Positions 24,989-34,366 of a stretch of DNA of 64,000 nucleotides are shown piece by piece. Position 1 is the stretch's first letter, and every line of letters starts with the position of its first letter. Made by a program: the position numbers and the translations under genes. The notes under the pieces were generated by a model, which worked only from the letters and a program-made list of their open reading frames with translations, made no database searches and was not told where the DNA came from. The DNA comes from Sporobacter sp963675425 (GTDB lineage: Bacteria; Bacillota; Clostridia; Oscillospirales; Oscillospiraceae): the NCBI GenBank assembly GCA_963675425.1, contig OY776214.1:3534001-3598000 (forward strand), written 5' to 3'.

Positions 24989-26209
24989 TTATGCTGCCGG
25001 CTCGACCGTTACCGACCAGTTACGTGCTTCCAGTTCGGCAATATACGGCCCGGCAGACGCGGAGGGCGGCGTGTTTTGCGACAGATCCAACGTCCCGCCG
25101 TATGTGCCCCACGACGACGCTTCCGCCAGAATCGCATCTACCGCATTTTGATCCAGCAAGTTGTCATAGAGATCCAGGTGTGTCAGGCCCGAGCATCCCG
25201 CCAGCTCGACGGACTTCAGAAGGCAGCCATGTGCCTCTACAGATCCGTTTCGCCCTGCCGGAAACTGATTGGTAAAGTCAGCCGATGTCCACGCGTTCCA
25301 GGAGGTAATAACACTGCTGAGCGCCTTGGATCGGATGACCAGTTCGCCGGACTGGTCGGACGCCCAGTCCCACCATTCTTCAATAACCGGCAGCTGCTCG
25401 GCGGTGGGATGATTGACAACGGCCTCACTTTGTGCGCAGTAATGGTACAGACTCGCCATAGGCGACGTCAGCGGCACAAAAGTCACGACACTTTGATTGC
25501 CGGACATTCTGAGGTCACGGAGACAGCCGCTCACGGGATTTAAATCGATTTCATCCAAATCGTTTAACTCCAGGCACAGGCGAACGAGGTGCTCACACCC
25601 GGTCAAATCTATAGAGGATACCGAAGCGCCGTAGCATTCTATGTATTCAAGCGTGTTTAAACCGGAAAAATCCAGAAAGCCGGAGAGCGACGGCGTCGCG
25701 GCCAGAAACCGGATAAGCCCTGTCATATGATAAACGCCGTCAAGGCCGGCCACTGTCTGTACCGGATGGTCGTACGCGCCGCCGACATTGTAACGGCCCG
25801 CATCCTGCGTGTGGTCAAAGCCGACATTAAACGTGATAATATCGCCAAGTGCATCCGTGCCGTCGGTATACGCCGCCGTTAACTCAATGTGCCGAACCGC
25901 CGGCGCGTCGAATACGAGCGCGGGCGAAAGCCCCTCACAAGACGCACCCGTTTCCTCAACGGTCCACTTAACGACTGCGTCGGAGCTGTCAGCCAGTTCA
26001 AGAACGGGCATGAATGATACACCCGTTACCGTAAGCCTGACGGACGGCAGCTCATCCCTTGTTACAGATGCCGCTGCGTCCAGCTCTCCCCGCGAGCTGG
26101 ACTGTTCCGTGTCTGTCTGGCCGTCTGTCTGATTTGGAATAAGGATGGCGGCAGCGATCAGAACGGCTGCCAGCCCAATAAAAATAATGGCCCCTATAAC
26201 TTTTTTCAC
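24989..26209 (-). CDS. Membrane-anchored leucine-rich-repeat-like surface protein
   Basis: The product of about 406 residues has an N-terminal membrane segment (KKVIGAIIFIGLAAVLIAAA) without a lipobox, a Ser/Thr/Gln-rich linker and a 100-residue beta-rich domain. LRR-like repeats then run from about residue 180 to the end: LSGFLDFSGLNTLEYIECYG, SIDLTGCEHLVRLCLELNDLD, TLDLSQN. LRRs usually mediate protein binding at the surface. TTG at 26230 or GTG at 26209 could be the start; GTG is preferred because it begins right at the charged end of the membrane helix. Function unknown. Confidence 0.6.
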   Translation of the reverse strand: MKKVIGAIIFIGLAAVLIAAAILIPNQTDGQTDTEQSSSRGELDAAASVTRDELPSVRLTVTGVSFMPVLELADSSDAVVKWTVEETGASCEGLSPALVFDAPAVRHIELTAAYTDGTDALGDIITFNVGFDHTQDAGRYNVGGAYDHPVQTVAGLDGVYHMTGLIRFLAATPSLSGFLDFSGLNTLEYIECYGASVSSIDLTGCEHLVRLCLELNDLDEIDLNPVSGCLRDLRMSGNQSVVTFVPLTSPMASLYHYCAQSEAVVNHPTAEQLPVIEEWWDWASDQSGELVIRSKALSSVITSWNAWTSADFTNQFPAGRNGSVEAHGCLLKSVELAGCSGLTHLDLYDNLLDQNAVDAILAEASSWGTYGGTLDLSQNTPPSASAGPYIAELEARNWSVTVEPAA

Positions 26210-26360
26210 TGTAAGGCCGTTTCCCTTCAATGGTTAATTATTGCATCGAAATTTGTCATACTTATAATAATTCATGTGCCGCGGGAAGGCAAGCCGCCCC
26301 ATTAACAATTTATCTAATATGTGCGCCTTAAAAGTAATATTGCGTTATCTGACAGAATAC

Positions 26361-26390
26361 TTGACATGAGGGATAGGCGATGTGTAAAAT
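26361..26390 (+). promoter_or_regulatory. Sigma-A-type promoter for the AIM24-like gene
   Basis: TTGACA (26361-26366) and TAAAAT (26385-26390) are 18 bp apart, about 115 bp before the gene. Confidence 0.55.
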
Positions 26391-26503
26391 CAAACCGAAT
26401 AAATACTGTTTTATGGTAATATCCTTTATTCGGCAATACCGTGTAACGGCCGCACGTAAAGCGGTGGTTGCGTTCTAAACCTTATTGAGAAAGGGCGTTT
26501 TCA

Positions 26504-27181
26504 ATGAAGTACAATATTCAGGGCGACAGCCTTCCGGTTGTCATTTGCCAGCTTGATCCCGGCGAGGCCATGATCAGTGAAGCCGGCGGGCGCACCTGGG
26601 CCCGCGGCAACGTCCAGACGGAAACCAAATCGGGCGGCGCCAAAAAAGCCCTCGGACGCATGTTCTCCGGCGAAAGTCTGTTTATGAGCGTGTATACGGC
26701 GATGGGTCCCTGCGAAATCGCGTTTGCCTCCTCGTTCCCCGGCCGCATTATCGCCCGCCAGCTTAATCCCGGCGAGAGCATCATCTGCCAGAAAAGCTCA
26801 TTTTTAGCAGCGACGGCAGGCGTCGATCTGTCCGTCTTTTTCCAAAAAAAGCTTGGCGCCGGTCTGGTCGGCGGCGAAGGTTTTGTCATGCAGCGCGTTA
26901 CAGGCCCCGGTATGGTTTTTCTTGAAATGGATGGGCATTGTGTCGAATATGATCTGGCCCCCGGCGAGCCCATCGTCTGCGATACCGGCGTTGTGGCCAT
27001 GATGGATTCCACATGCTCCATCGATGTCCAGATGGTTAAGGGTATAAAAAACGTTTTCTTTGGCGGCGAGGGACTGTTTGACACCATCGTCACGGGCCCC
27101 GGCAAGGTCTGGCTTCAGACGATGACCATCCCACACATTGCCGGCCTTATCGCGCCCTTCCTCCCCAGCAGCAACAAATAA
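26504..27181 (+). CDS. AIM24/TIGR00266-family protein
   Basis: This 225-residue protein is built of beta-strand repeats around LDPGEAMISEAGG, LNPGESIICQ and LAPGEPIVCDTG, the three-fold PGE pattern of the AIM24 family (named after a yeast mitochondrial protein). No signal peptide or membrane helix is evident. The bacterial role is unknown; relatives have been linked to membrane or stress functions. It stands alone with its own promoter and a weak hairpin at 27265-27298. Confidence 0.85.
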   Translation: MKYNIQGDSLPVVICQLDPGEAMISEAGGRTWARGNVQTETKSGGAKKALGRMFSGESLFMSVYTAMGPCEIAFASSFPGRIIARQLNPGESIICQKSSFLAATAGVDLSVFFQKKLGAGLVGGEGFVMQRVTGPGMVFLEMDGHCVEYDLAPGEPIVCDTGVVAMMDSTCSIDVQMVKGIKNVFFGGEGLFDTIVTGPGKVWLQTMTIPHIAGLIAPFLPSSNK

Positions 27182-27264
27182 ATATTTTTCAAGGGCGTCG
27201 CATCATCTGAGCCATAGCCTGTCCCACAGGTGTAACGAACCTTAAAAAAGGATATTGAAATGAA

Positions 27265-27298
27265 CCCCCAAACGTAGGAATATTACTGCGATTGGGGG
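27265..27298. terminator. Weak hairpin between convergent genes
   Basis: CCCCCAA and TTGGGGG pair across a 20-nt loop, followed by AATTTT on the plus strand. Confidence 0.4.
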
Positions 27299-27381
27299 AA
27301 TTTTCATGTTGAGAGACTAATATGACGGGTGGTTTTTCATGGCTCAATCTCCGTTCCCGGTGACAAACGGATAGGTGCCGG

Positions 27382-30300
27382 TCACCCATTGGCTATATTG
27401 ATATTATCCATTAATATCTTTTCAATTTCATCAGCAGGCATTGGTTTATAGTAATAAAAGCCCTGCACCTCATCGCACTTTTTCTGATATAAGAATTCAA
27501 GCTGCCTCGACGTTTCAACACCTTCGGCAAGTACTTTCAGTCCCAGGCTTTTGGCCAGGTAAATGATTATTTTAGTTATTTCTTTGTCTTTGTCATTGTT
27601 CTCCATGCCCTGTATAAACTGCATATCTATTTTAATTCTGTCTACAGGAAGGACTTTTAATCGGCTAAGTGAGGAATATTCTGTACCGAAATCATCTATA
27701 GAGATATATACACCTAACGCTTTAAGCCGTCTCAATGTATCTGCTATATAGTCGGCGCCTTTTATTGCAACACTTTCCGTAATCTCTATTTCTAAATAGG
27801 ACGCATCCAGTCCCGTTTCCCTGAGAATTCGTTCAATGCTTTCAACAAAATCCAGATTCTTAAATTGGTGCACGGATACATTAACTGCCATTCGAATCCC
27901 GGGCAACCCCATATCCTGCCATTTTTTATTTTGATCGCAGGTTTTTTTGATCACCCACTCGCCGATGCTGATTATTAAGCCGTTTTTTTCCGCCAATTCA
28001 ATAAACACGGTTGGCGATATCATACCCAGCTCAGGATGCTTCCAACGCAGGAGCGCTTCCAGTCCAACAACCTGATTTTGCGAAAGGCAAACCTGAGGCT
28101 GGTAATAGATCATTAATTCACCTCGTTCCAGCGCTCTGTACAGGTCATTCGACAGTTTCATATTTTTATGTACTTCGTTCTTCAAAGCAGATGTGCAGGA
28201 TACATATTGGTTTTTCCCCATCGTTTTTGCTCGATACATAGCGATATCGGCGTTTTTGACCAGTGTATCAACATCCCCGCCGTCCACCGGATAGATCGAC
28301 AAACCGGCGCTGGCCGTAATATTAATTTCCTTTCCGTTAATATTAAAGGGTTTTTGAAACAGGTTCATTATATTACCAGCAATTTTCATGATATCTCTGC
28401 CGGCTGTAATATTGCTAATCATAATGATAAATTCATCCCCGCCAAAACGGGCAATCGTATCAGACCTGCGTATCCGTGATGATAACCTGTCGGCTACTTC
28501 GCTTAGCAGAACATCTCCGCTATTATGACCCAGCGTCTCGTTAACCGCTTTAAAGCAGTCCAAATCAAGGAACAAAACACCGATCAGCTTTTCCGTCCGT
28601 TTTGCCAACGAGATGGCTTGTCCTGTACGATCCATAAAAAGCATTCGATTCGGCAACTTCGTCAGATGGTCGAAATAAGCCATAAACTCAATTTCTTTAT
28701 CTACGCTGATTTTTATGTAGCTTGTGGCAAGCAGATTTGTTATCAGATCGAGCATTTTGCATTGTTCGTCTGTCCATTTGTGTGAATCCTTGATGGAATC
28801 AACCATAGTAACGCCGACCAATTTTTCATCTACTATAACCGGTAATAACATAAGCGCTTTGATACCATATTGAGCGATCAGGTTCTTAACATCCTCAGCA
28901 GCAAACGGCAATAGCGTTTCATCGGTAATAAGTACGGATTGATTGTTTTGATTCTCCAGCAGTTTTTCCAAAATGAATTCAGCTGACAGGCAATCAATAA
29001 AAGATCCCTCGCCATTCCCCCATTTATATACTTTATTGTCTGATATGTTTCTGTCGCTTACAAACCAAAAGTAAGTCTGATCTGCATCAAAGAACTGGCC
29101 GATTTTTTGAAGCAGATAATCAATTTTATCATCCATATTCTGCAGGCTGATGTTAACAAATGCAAAAGATATATTCGAAATCATTTTTTGATACCTGCTT
29201 TGATACGATATCTGCTTAAGCTTCAATATAAAAATCTTATTAACACAATAACTCAGCCAGGTCACGACCAGATATATCCCCACTCTGTAGATAAATTTAT
29301 AGACGTTGTAAGAAATCGAGAATTTATGTGAATAAATTAAAAGAATCAGCTGTGATAAAATCGGGGTTGCGGTAACGGCTGCTAAAAAAGATCGCTGATT
29401 AAACATTAGCGCTATGATGATTAAAACAAGCGGAAATACCCATAACTGTGTATCGGCTGCAAACCAAAATGTAATCACAATAATACTAATTATTATTATT
29501 GTAACATTCAGCGAAAATTTTAAGTTTTCCGCCTTAATTCTCCGAAACAGCTGAACGGCAATTCCAACAGCCAGAAACAGAGCGACTTTTACTGTTATCT
29601 CAGTTCTGGCTGGCATATTCAACGTCAATATACTCAAGACAGCAAACAAAATATAAGTAATTGACAGATAGAAATAAAGCTGGCTTCTCGTTTGGTCTGT
29701 TAAAATGACCTCGTCACTGTTGTGAGTCTCCAGTTTCAGCACACCAAAGTGTTTGATGGAATAAAAAAAGGCCGCAACAGGAATAAGCGTGGCAGCAGGC
29801 CCCAACTGCGGAATAGGTAACGCGGCAAATATGTTGTATGCTATATCCGTCATGCTTCCGATGGCATATGCCGCTAAAAGTGCAGCTAAAATATAATTGG
29901 CCTGCTTAATAACGTATTTATCTGTTTTGTTTTTTCTTTTCCAAATAACTATAATAAGCAGACCGGCTACAGCACAGCAGATATAATATGCATAAAAAAA
30001 CAGATCCCAGCCGTTATTTATAGCCCTGTTAATCCACCCCGATGGAGTTTGAATCAAATTGTATTGCAATCCCGCCATTTTATCGGACAACGAAAATATG
30101 TAAAGAGTAATGACGGCCGGCATATACAAAATAAAATAAGACCACCATTTTTTTAGTACATTCCTGTTCCCGGTCAGGTTCAGGAAAAATTGTATAATGA
30201 TACTATGAAGCGTTGCCCAGCCAAGCGCACTAAATCTTCTCCAAAACAGACATTCTTCCAAACCGGCTGCGGACGTCGCCATGGAAAAGCCAAAAGACCA

Positions 30301-30444
30301 TACACAAAGCGCTAGGCAAACAGCAAAAAAAGTTCTATTGATACCTGACTTTGGATTTAAGCGGATGATGTAGATACTGAAAAACAGATAGACTGCAAAT
30401 GCAGCAAAAAAGATAATAGAAAAAACTATAGATGAGTATCCCAT
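27382..30444 (-). CDS. Membrane GGDEF-EAL cyclic-di-GMP enzyme with GAF-like domain
   Basis: The product has about 1020 residues. An N-terminal bundle of 7-8 helices resembles the 7TM sensor region of some histidine kinases and is followed by further helices to about residue 405. A GAF-like domain lies at about 425-585. The GGDEF domain follows (FGGDEF near 668), with an RRSD inhibitory site five residues before it. The EAL domain has EALLRWKH near 800, EITES, DDFGTEYSS and EGVET. Both catalytic signatures look intact, so it could make and degrade c-di-GMP. ATG at 30444 has GGGAG 8 nt upstream and is preferred to TTG at 30477. Base composition is visibly more AT-rich than the neighbours. Confidence 0.88.
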   Translation of the reverse strand: MGYSSIVFSIIFFAAFAVYLFFSIYIIRLNPKSGINRTFFAVCLALCVWSFGFSMATSAAGLEECLFWRRFSALGWATLHSIIIQFFLNLTGNRNVLKKWWSYFILYMPAVITLYIFSLSDKMAGLQYNLIQTPSGWINRAINNGWDLFFYAYYICCAVAGLLIIVIWKRKNKTDKYVIKQANYILAALLAAYAIGSMTDIAYNIFAALPIPQLGPAATLIPVAAFFYSIKHFGVLKLETHNSDEVILTDQTRSQLYFYLSITYILFAVLSILTLNMPARTEITVKVALFLAVGIAVQLFRRIKAENLKFSLNVTIIIISIIVITFWFAADTQLWVFPLVLIIIALMFNQRSFLAAVTATPILSQLILLIYSHKFSISYNVYKFIYRVGIYLVVTWLSYCVNKIFILKLKQISYQSRYQKMISNISFAFVNISLQNMDDKIDYLLQKIGQFFDADQTYFWFVSDRNISDNKVYKWGNGEGSFIDCLSAEFILEKLLENQNNQSVLITDETLLPFAAEDVKNLIAQYGIKALMLLPVIVDEKLVGVTMVDSIKDSHKWTDEQCKMLDLITNLLATSYIKISVDKEIEFMAYFDHLTKLPNRMLFMDRTGQAISLAKRTEKLIGVLFLDLDCFKAVNETLGHNSGDVLLSEVADRLSSRIRRSDTIARFGGDEFIIMISNITAGRDIMKIAGNIMNLFQKPFNINGKEINITASAGLSIYPVDGGDVDTLVKNADIAMYRAKTMGKNQYVSCTSALKNEVHKNMKLSNDLYRALERGELMIYYQPQVCLSQNQVVGLEALLRWKHPELGMISPTVFIELAEKNGLIISIGEWVIKKTCDQNKKWQDMGLPGIRMAVNVSVHQFKNLDFVESIERILRETGLDASYLEIEITESVAIKGADYIADTLRRLKALGVYISIDDFGTEYSSLSRLKVLPVDRIKIDMQFIQGMENNDKDKEITKIIIYLAKSLGLKVLAEGVETSRQLEFLYQKKCDEVQGFYYYKPMPADEIEKILMDNINIANG

Positions 30445-30798
30445 AACATCAACTCCCGCCACGCCGGCTTTGAACAAAAGATAAATCAGTTAATCCTACA
30501 TAGCAGCATGTTTGCTTGTATTCCTGATATTGTTACTACACTACAAATCGTAATATTTTACAGGTAACTAAATATAACTTCAGCAATACAGGAGGGGCCT
30601 GACGCCTAAGTTCAGCTCTGTCGGCAATGGCTGCAAACCCTATCCCGCCACAAACACAGGGCTTACAGCGCCACTTATAATTGAATTGAGGTTTAAATAC
30701 CGTCCTTTATAATCACACGCTGTTGCTTTTTAACAAATGATGTTATATCCTGTTATTATCGAATACTATTACTGCCGAAGCATATATGAGGGGTTCTT
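30445..30798. other. Intergenic region between divergent genes
   Basis: It holds a plausible plus-strand promoter for the lipoprotein (TTGAGG 30686-30691, 16 bp, TATAAT 30708-30713) and a GC-rich island at about 30590-30665 inside AT-rich flanks that I cannot assign. No gene is seen. Confidence 0.4.
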
Positions 30799-32166
30799 AT
30801 GCGGATAAAATTGATCATTGCGGTCCTGCTGGCACTGCTTTTATTGTCGTCGTGCGGTAGCCGTGTTAATGACCCAGCAGATGTTCAATCACCTGCAACT
30901 GATTCTGAAATAAATACAAACAGCCCGCAAGCAAGTGACGAGAGGTCGCCCGCACCGTCTGCGCAGCCTTCCTCCAAGCCCAACTCTTCGGGACCACCGT
31001 CTGCGGTTCCGAAGAGCGATAATGAAATCCCCGAAGACCTGCCAACATCCATCAAAAACGAAGACGGAACCCAAACGCCGCTCCGCTTGTCAACAGAGGA
31101 CAGGGACTATATGTTCTGGTATGGCGACGGCCAGAACGCCGAATCGCCCATCGTCATGGACTTAAACGGTGACGGAGCGGACGATACACTCACTTTAGAA
31201 TGCATCCATGACCTCAAGCATGAGGAAGGCGAATGGCTGAGCTACCCCATACAGATGACTCTCAAGGTTGGCGGCAGCAAAGCCGTCTTCACAAGCAGAT
31301 GGAATGACGGCATCGCCCTCAAGATTATGGATTTCAATACAAGCGACGGCCAAATGGATATCTGCATTTATGAAGCGGGCACGGATACCGACGGGCAATA
31401 TCACATCTACAGCTTTGACGGCCGGATTATCTCGCACACCATCAGCTTCAGCACTCAAAGCCCCGTTCTGACTTATGACGGTAACGGCCATATCTATTAC
31501 GTTCGATATCTGTCGTATTACAGCGGCCTGACACCCTCTGATCACCGCAGCCCGGTTACCAACGTGCTGGACTATAACACGCTGACAGCCGATACATATC
31601 CCCATTCCGAGATACCCCGATATATAACGGAAGACGGTGTAATAAAAGACCTCAACATTTCCGGCGGCATGGATTACCTGCGAAACCCGAACACAAACGA
31701 TTATGCCGATAATTCCGTCACCATGGATTTTGACGGCGACGGAACAGACGATACGCTTAAACTGGAAATTTCACACGATTTTGATGAACCAGAGGGCAGT
31801 CATTACAACTGTCCAATTCGTATCAACATGATGCTAAACGATGATCTCACAGAAACATTTGAATCTACCTTTAACGACGGCGTAAATTTGTTTATTGGCG
31901 ACTTTAATGTCAGCGACCCGTATCAGGATATCTATATTTTCAGGTCTAATACGGACGTTTCCGGCAGCGTCACCATCTATCGTTATGACGGTCAGGACTT
32001 CTACCTGTATGCCAGCTTTGATATAGAGGGCCTTGAATTTATATATAACGATAACGGAACGCTTTATTACAATACATATGCAACGGACAGTAACACCGGA
32101 GATATGGAATTTGTGACGATAGCCTACGACTATAATAATAATACTTTGGGATTCTATAACACCTGA
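30799..32166 (+). CDS. Lipoprotein with an internal duplication of a DxDGDGxDDT module
   Basis: The 455-residue product has a lipoprotein signal (LLSSC, lipidated Cys19) and a Ser/Pro-rich linker to about residue 75. Two homologous domains of about 140 residues follow. Each begins VMDLNGDGADDTLTLE (near 118) or TMDFDGDGTDDTLKLE (near 310), an FG-GAP/EF-hand-like calcium-binding pattern. Each then repeats a sequence ending FNDGVNLFIGDFN-like, DI-I and IYRYDG-like. It is probably an extracytoplasmic calcium-dependent binding protein; function unknown. SD AGGGG precedes the ATG. A terminator follows at 32186-32220. Confidence 0.7.
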   Translation: MRIKLIIAVLLALLLLSSCGSRVNDPADVQSPATDSEINTNSPQASDERSPAPSAQPSSKPNSSGPPSAVPKSDNEIPEDLPTSIKNEDGTQTPLRLSTEDRDYMFWYGDGQNAESPIVMDLNGDGADDTLTLECIHDLKHEEGEWLSYPIQMTLKVGGSKAVFTSRWNDGIALKIMDFNTSDGQMDICIYEAGTDTDGQYHIYSFDGRIISHTISFSTQSPVLTYDGNGHIYYVRYLSYYSGLTPSDHRSPVTNVLDYNTLTADTYPHSEIPRYITEDGVIKDLNISGGMDYLRNPNTNDYADNSVTMDFDGDGTDDTLKLEISHDFDEPEGSHYNCPIRINMMLNDDLTETFESTFNDGVNLFIGDFNVSDPYQDIYIFRSNTDVSGSVTIYRYDGQDFYLYASFDIEGLEFIYNDNGTLYYNTYATDSNTGDMEFVTIAYDYNNNTLGFYNT

Positions 32167-32185
32167 TTCACCCTATTTCGTAAGC

Positions 32186-32220
32186 ATAAGGCATGGGCAC
32201 TGACGCCCGTGCCTTATTTT
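32186..32220 (+). terminator. Intrinsic terminator after the lipoprotein gene
   Basis: ATAAGGCATGGGC and GCCCGTGCCTTAT pair (one G-T-type mismatch), followed by TTTCC. Confidence 0.7.
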
Positions 32221-32372
32221 CCTCCACTATTCTTCGCCGTTCTTCCCGACAGATATAGGGGCCTGCGGCCCCATCCCCTATTTTGCGGACGGACGGATTA
32301 AATTTTTGGACATGACGGCATGGCCCTCCGGCATATAGTATATTGTTATGCTGATGCGCGGAGGGGACGCTA

Positions 32373-33926
32373 ATGGAGCGAGGAAAAACCATGCTGCTCA
32401 ACACGTTGCTTCTAACGGCAACGGCTATACTCATGCGCACGGTCGGCATGATTTTTCAGGTCTACCTGTCCAAAAAAATCGGCGCGTCCGGCATTGGCTT
32501 GTTTCAGCTGATCCTGTCTGTCAGCATGCTCGCGGCGACATTTGCCATCTCGGGCGTACGCTTTGCCACAACACGATTGGTCTCGGAAGAGCTCGGGCGT
32601 GGCAGCGGGAGCGGCGTTAAAGCGGCCGTGCGCCGCTGCCTGATTTACGCGCTGTGCTTCGGTACGGCGGCGGCATTTGCGCTGTACTTCGGTGCGGACA
32701 TGATCGGCAATAAATGGATTGGCGATGAACGCACCGTCCTGTCTCTGCGGCTGTTGTCTTTAAGCCTGCCTGCTTTTGCGATGGCAGCCGTCCTGTCCGG
32801 ATATTTCACTGCCGTGACGCGCGTTATAAAGTCCGCCATGGTTCAGGTTGGCGAACAGCTCGTCCGTATTGTCGTCGTTATTCTGGCGCTCAATCTGTCA
32901 ACAGGCTTTACGGTGGAAACGGCCTGCGCCATTATTGTCATCGGCGGCGTCGTCGGTGAAGTGTTTTCATTTTTAATGCTGTATCTTCTGTACGTGTTTG
33001 ACCGGCGGCGCTACACCCACGGCCATGCCAGAGGCACCGGCTTGACGAAACGGCTGCTCAACATTTCGCTGCCGCTGGCTGTTTCGGCTTATGGCCGAAC
33101 GGCATTGTCCACGATCGAAAACCTGCTCGTGCCGCGCGGATTCCGGAAATCCGGCGCTTCGAGTGAGGCGGCGCTGGCCGATTACGGCCTGATCCAGGGT
33201 ATGGTCTTCCCTATCATTGCCTTCCCGTCGGCATTCTTTTATTCGCTGTCGGAGCTGATTGTGCCGGAGCTCACGGAGGCTCAGGTCAACGGCCGGACAC
33301 AGGAGATTTCGCGCAAGGTTGGCCGCATCCTATATTTATGTATCCTGTTTTCCTTCGGTGTAACGGCGGCCTTTTTCCAGTTTGCCGGCGAGCTGGGCAC
33401 CTGCATCTACCAAAGCCCGGCTGTGGGGCCGTACATCCGCTCACTGGCGCTTTTAATGCCGATCATCTTTCTTGACAGCGTCACTGACGGCATGCTTCGC
33501 GGCCTAGGCCAGCAGATGTACTGTATGCGCTATAACATTCTGGACTCGCTTTTAAGCGTTGTACTCGTCTACTTCCTGCTGCCGATCTATGCTGTGCCCG
33601 GTTTCATTTTTATGATCTATTTTACGGACCTGTTCAATTTCACGCTCAGCCTCCGCCGTCTGTATGTCATCACAAAGTTTCGCCTGCCCTTTAAAAATAT
33701 CCTTAAGTCTGTTTTCTGTGCCTTCGGTGCCGTCAACATTGCCGCGTTAGTGATGCGTCTGCTCGGGCTTGGCGGCACGCCGAGCACCTGGAGCCTGACA
33801 ATACACATTATATTATCTCTTGTTATTTATGCAGGCCTTCTTTTCGTGCTTGGCTGCCTCGTCCGAACAGATATCAAATGGCTCCGGTCCCACTTTACAG
33901 CAAGTAAGAGCACGGTTAATCAATAA
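32373..33926 (+). CDS. SpoVB/MurJ-like polysaccharide flippase
   Basis: The 517-residue protein has about 14 hydrophobic segments, and the MATE/MOP-type start KTMLLNTLLLTATAILMRTVGMIFQVYLSKKIGA-like region matches stage V sporulation protein B. SpoVB-type proteins flip lipid-linked precursors for spore cortex or cell wall. SD GGAGGGG lies before the ATG. A true spoVB versus one of the many clostridial paralogues cannot be decided from sequence alone. It is monocistronic. Confidence 0.8.
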   Translation: MERGKTMLLNTLLLTATAILMRTVGMIFQVYLSKKIGASGIGLFQLILSVSMLAATFAISGVRFATTRLVSEELGRGSGSGVKAAVRRCLIYALCFGTAAAFALYFGADMIGNKWIGDERTVLSLRLLSLSLPAFAMAAVLSGYFTAVTRVIKSAMVQVGEQLVRIVVVILALNLSTGFTVETACAIIVIGGVVGEVFSFLMLYLLYVFDRRRYTHGHARGTGLTKRLLNISLPLAVSAYGRTALSTIENLLVPRGFRKSGASSEAALADYGLIQGMVFPIIAFPSAFFYSLSELIVPELTEAQVNGRTQEISRKVGRILYLCILFSFGVTAAFFQFAGELGTCIYQSPAVGPYIRSLALLMPIIFLDSVTDGMLRGLGQQMYCMRYNILDSLLSVVLVYFLLPIYAVPGFIFMIYFTDLFNFTLSLRRLYVITKFRLPFKNILKSVFCAFGAVNIAALVMRLLGLGGTPSTWSLTIHIILSLVIYAGLLFVLGCLVRTDIKWLRSHFTASKSTVNQ

Positions 33927-34366
33927 CCTCCGACTGCATACCCGGCCGGTATAAAGCAGTCTTTGCGGGTATGACTATTCTCTCTTTCCGGTATCCGTAT
34001 ACGCAGGAATGTCCGATATTCTACATTTCCGACCTTTATCAAGGGCGGTTCAGACTGTCGAAAAAGCCGCATTCGCGGCTTTTTCGACAAATTAAGGGTT
34101 CTTACGCTGAGGCGTTCGCAAAGTAATGCTTTTTGGAAATGAATGCTTCAAAGCATTGAAATCAAACAATTTTCGCCGATGAGACCAGACAACTCGCCGT
34201 CATCGCTGAAAATTAAATCGCACGGCGATTGGACGCACAAAAGAAGGACAAAAGACTTTTTTGACAAGCTATTCCGGCAAATCGGCTAAAATCTTTAAAG
34301 CTCTTTCAAAACCCTGTGTTTCCGGTTATAATGTAACAAAACGAAACGTACTAAGGAGATGATCGC
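33927..34366. other. Intergenic region with a perfect 15-bp hairpin
   Basis: TGTCGAAAAAGCCGC (34056-34070), loop ATTC, then its exact complement (34075-34089): a terminator-like structure about 130 bp beyond the flippase gene. The following 190 bp are non-coding and of unknown nature. A promoter for the aldo/keto reductase is likely at TTCAAA (34305-34310), 16 bp, TATAAT (34327-34332). Confidence 0.55.
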
